Positions 62,208-64,000 of a stretch of DNA of 64,000 nt are shown here, piece by piece. The DNA is from Undaria pinnatifida (taxonomy: Eukaryota > Sar > Phaeophyceae > Laminariales > Alariaceae): assembly GCA_012845835.1 (NCBI GenBank), contig JABAKD010000018.1, forward strand, positions 2,466,729 through 2,530,728, in the 5' to 3' direction. Under the pieces are notes generated by a model, which worked only from the letters and a program-made list of their open reading frames with translations, was not told where the DNA came from and did not search any database. Positions within the stretch are counted from its first letter, which is position 1. Every line of letters begins with the position of its first letter. The translations under genes were made by a program, and so were the position numbers.

Positions 62208-62450
62208 GAGTTGCACCACATTTTCTCGGAGATTATATTCGCTTCAGGCGCTTGCGATCTCTCCTGAAAACTGAAGCGGAGAACAATTGAACTGCTGAAC
62301 GGATGAAAAAGCCCATGACCTAGGCATACAACGAGAACCAGCATTTAAAAACAAATGCCGTATTTCCGACGATTTAAAGTTAAGGAGCCCCGTCATTCAG
62401 AAAACATTTCAGACGAAAAAATTTCTGTCTACCTCATCGTAGCACGCGTC
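62208..62450 (+). mobile_element. alpha-family element, left end eroded
   Basis: Body GAAGCGGAGAACAATTGAACTGC, CCCATGACCTAGGCATACAACG, CCGTCATTCAGAAAACATTTCAGACG and right end CTACCTCATCGTAGCACGCGTC. Confidence 0.65.
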
Positions 62451-62454
62451 TCCG

Positions 62455-63555
62455 TACGGGCATAACTTTATTCGCAAAACTGGGCGGGTAGGAGTTAGGT
62501 AGCAAAACCATGCAACGATAGCATTGAAACCACCGTGCGTGTCAATAAAACAGGCCAACACAACGCCTAAGAACAATCAGAGCAAAGTATTAACATTTAT
62601 GTTATCCATAAGCATGCATCCCCTATTAATAATGCCATATTTTAATATTTCTCTAGCTTAATTTTTTGTCTGGGGGTCGATTGGCCATGGGTTATGACGC
62701 CCGCCGGTGTCAATACGATTGCAACTTGAAGAAACGTTTTTTTTACATGAAAAGATTTTGGAAATCGCAAACACGCCATGAGATTTCCCCATTAACGTAG
62801 GGGCGAAATGTTCTGACAGGGTTATTTCTCGGATATTTTTGATGGCCGACACCCCCAAGACCTACTGCGCGGTTTACGGCAATCGAGGCCAGTAAATTAT
62901 TTTATGAGCGTAACCCGTACCACCCCCCTTCACCTTCTTCGCCCCCACCGTCCTCATCCCTATCAACATTCCAATAATACCGAAGGAGTGTGCCGTTCCT
63001 TTCGTACTATCCCTAACAGAGCTATCTGTGATCTGTGGTGCCGCTGCCTTCTAGATCTCTTGCGAACCTCGGAAATTTCCCTGAACACTACCCCTATATG
63101 GCGTACCAGGTAGTAACGAGGGATCTTCACCACACGCCCCACCCCCGGTGTACCGTCTCGGAAGGGATGCGTGCTCAACGACCGAAAGACTCAAGGAAAG
63201 CAAATATTGTGTCGCCCGTTCCCGGCAATCATCCGGGGTAGGACCGAGGCTCTCGTAAGGCCCAGATAACAAATGAGTACACGCCTCCCCCCCGACCTCC
63301 CACTGTTAGGAGTGGGAACGGCGCTCCGTCAAGCAAAAACGAGCGAGTACGCCCTCCCCTCCAGTGCTAGGAGGCTTGAACGGTGGTCAGAAAGGCAAGA
63401 AATCAATGCGCTTCAAACCCCCAACCTTTTCTATCTCCGCCGAGAATATTAAACCCACACAACAGCAAAGGTGTACCCATGCTTTCTTCTGTGCTGAGGC
63501 TGTCTCTCTCCCCGAAGGAGCAATACTACCTTCAACGAAAAACTTGTTTTGACCT
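62455..63555. other. no recognised gene
   Basis: Short frames of 62-91 codons. Two similar cytosine-rich phrases near 63,280-63,365 (GTACACGCCTCCCC / GTACGCCCTCCCC, each followed by a GTTAGGAG or GCTAGGAG box) suggest a decayed ~75 bp duplication. Confidence 0.3.
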
Positions 63556-63560
63556 AACAA

Positions 63561-63795
63561 AAGAATCGAACCGGTTATCAAACTCACGGCCTGGGTCTGC
63601 AAACGGCGAAGGCTACCTCACCGAAAAAGAGGGTTTCGAATAAACGGAAGAATCAAAACGATTGTCGAACTCACGGCCTAGGTCTGCAAACGACGAAGGT
63701 TACCTCACTGAAAAAAGATGGTTCTGATTAAACGGAAGAATCAAACTGGTTGTCAAACTCACGGCCTAGGACCACAAACGACGAAGGCTACTACG
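63561..63795 (+). repeat. ~87 bp tandem repeat, three units
   Basis: Units begin AAGAATCGAACCGGTT (63,561), AAGAATCAAAACGATTG (63,648) and AAGAATCAAACTGGTTG (63,736, partial). Each contains AACTCACGGCCTRGGTCTGCAAACG and CGAAGGYTACCTCACYGAAAAA-type text. Confidence 0.85.
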
Positions 63796-64000
63796 GTAAG
63801 AGGGTAGCCCCTTTTTCTTCACCGTGTACTGCAACCTCTCGCGCGACGTGACTCTGGACCTCCCATCGAGCGCCATTCCACGGGGTGGGCGGTTATACGT
63901 TTTGGGTTAAATGTTTTCTCGGGCCTGTAGACCTCCTCAAGTGTGTAGCTACCGGTTAGGCTGATCCTTCACTTTTTTGGGGCGGGAGGGGGCTAGATCA

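Overview
The window looks like repeat-rich, gene-poor nuclear DNA of a eukaryote. I found no bacterial operons, ribosome-binding sites or long conserved genes. Instead there are decayed Ty1/copia LTR retrotransposons, LINE-type reverse transcriptase remains, several families of 200-350 bp elements with inverted ends, long trinucleotide microsatellites, homopolymer C/G tracts and a short TTAGGG-like patch. The style of the Gag and LINE reverse transcriptase remains reminds me of photosynthetic stramenopiles, perhaps a brown alga. That is a memory-based impression with low confidence.

Layout. Positions 1-17,200 are a mosaic of short inverted-end families (alpha, beta and gamma below), with a 5'-truncated LINE remnant on the minus strand at about 5,400-6,425. 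Positions 17,200-24,050 hold ACT and CAA microsatellites, a foldback repeat, a 220 bp tandem duplication, the telomere-like patch, and the most gene-like unassigned ORF (minus, 19,008-19,811), with a strong hairpin just past its stop. Positions 24,055-33,143 are copia element A (plus strand): LTRs, a half-tRNA-like primer site, and gag, protease, integrase, RT and RNase H, all damaged. Its 3' LTR is split by a 2.1 kb TA-flanked element full of short palindromic motifs. Positions 33,150-43,690 return to the short-element mosaic and unassigned sequence. Positions 43,690-45,600 are a second LINE remnant (minus), split by a solo LTR with a perfect 5 bp target duplication. Positions 45,965-52,372 are copia element B (minus): an intact-looking Gag ORF, protease, a deleted integrase, RT, RNase H, an extra coiled-coil-like reading frame downstream of pol, and a 67 bp minisatellite in its leader. 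Positions 52,570-54,120 are a large inverted repeat and a composite repeat also present at 15,280-16,165. Positions 54,900-56,390 are GTT/GGT microsatellites and a diverged duplication. The remainder is short-element mosaic with a few weak ORFs.

The coding remains are mostly parts of mobile elements and not a cellular pathway. The order of insertion can be partly read: LINE copy, then solo LTR of family B into it; element A, then the 2.1 kb TA element into its 3' LTR. No cellular gene could be named. Spliced genes with short exons could be present and missed.
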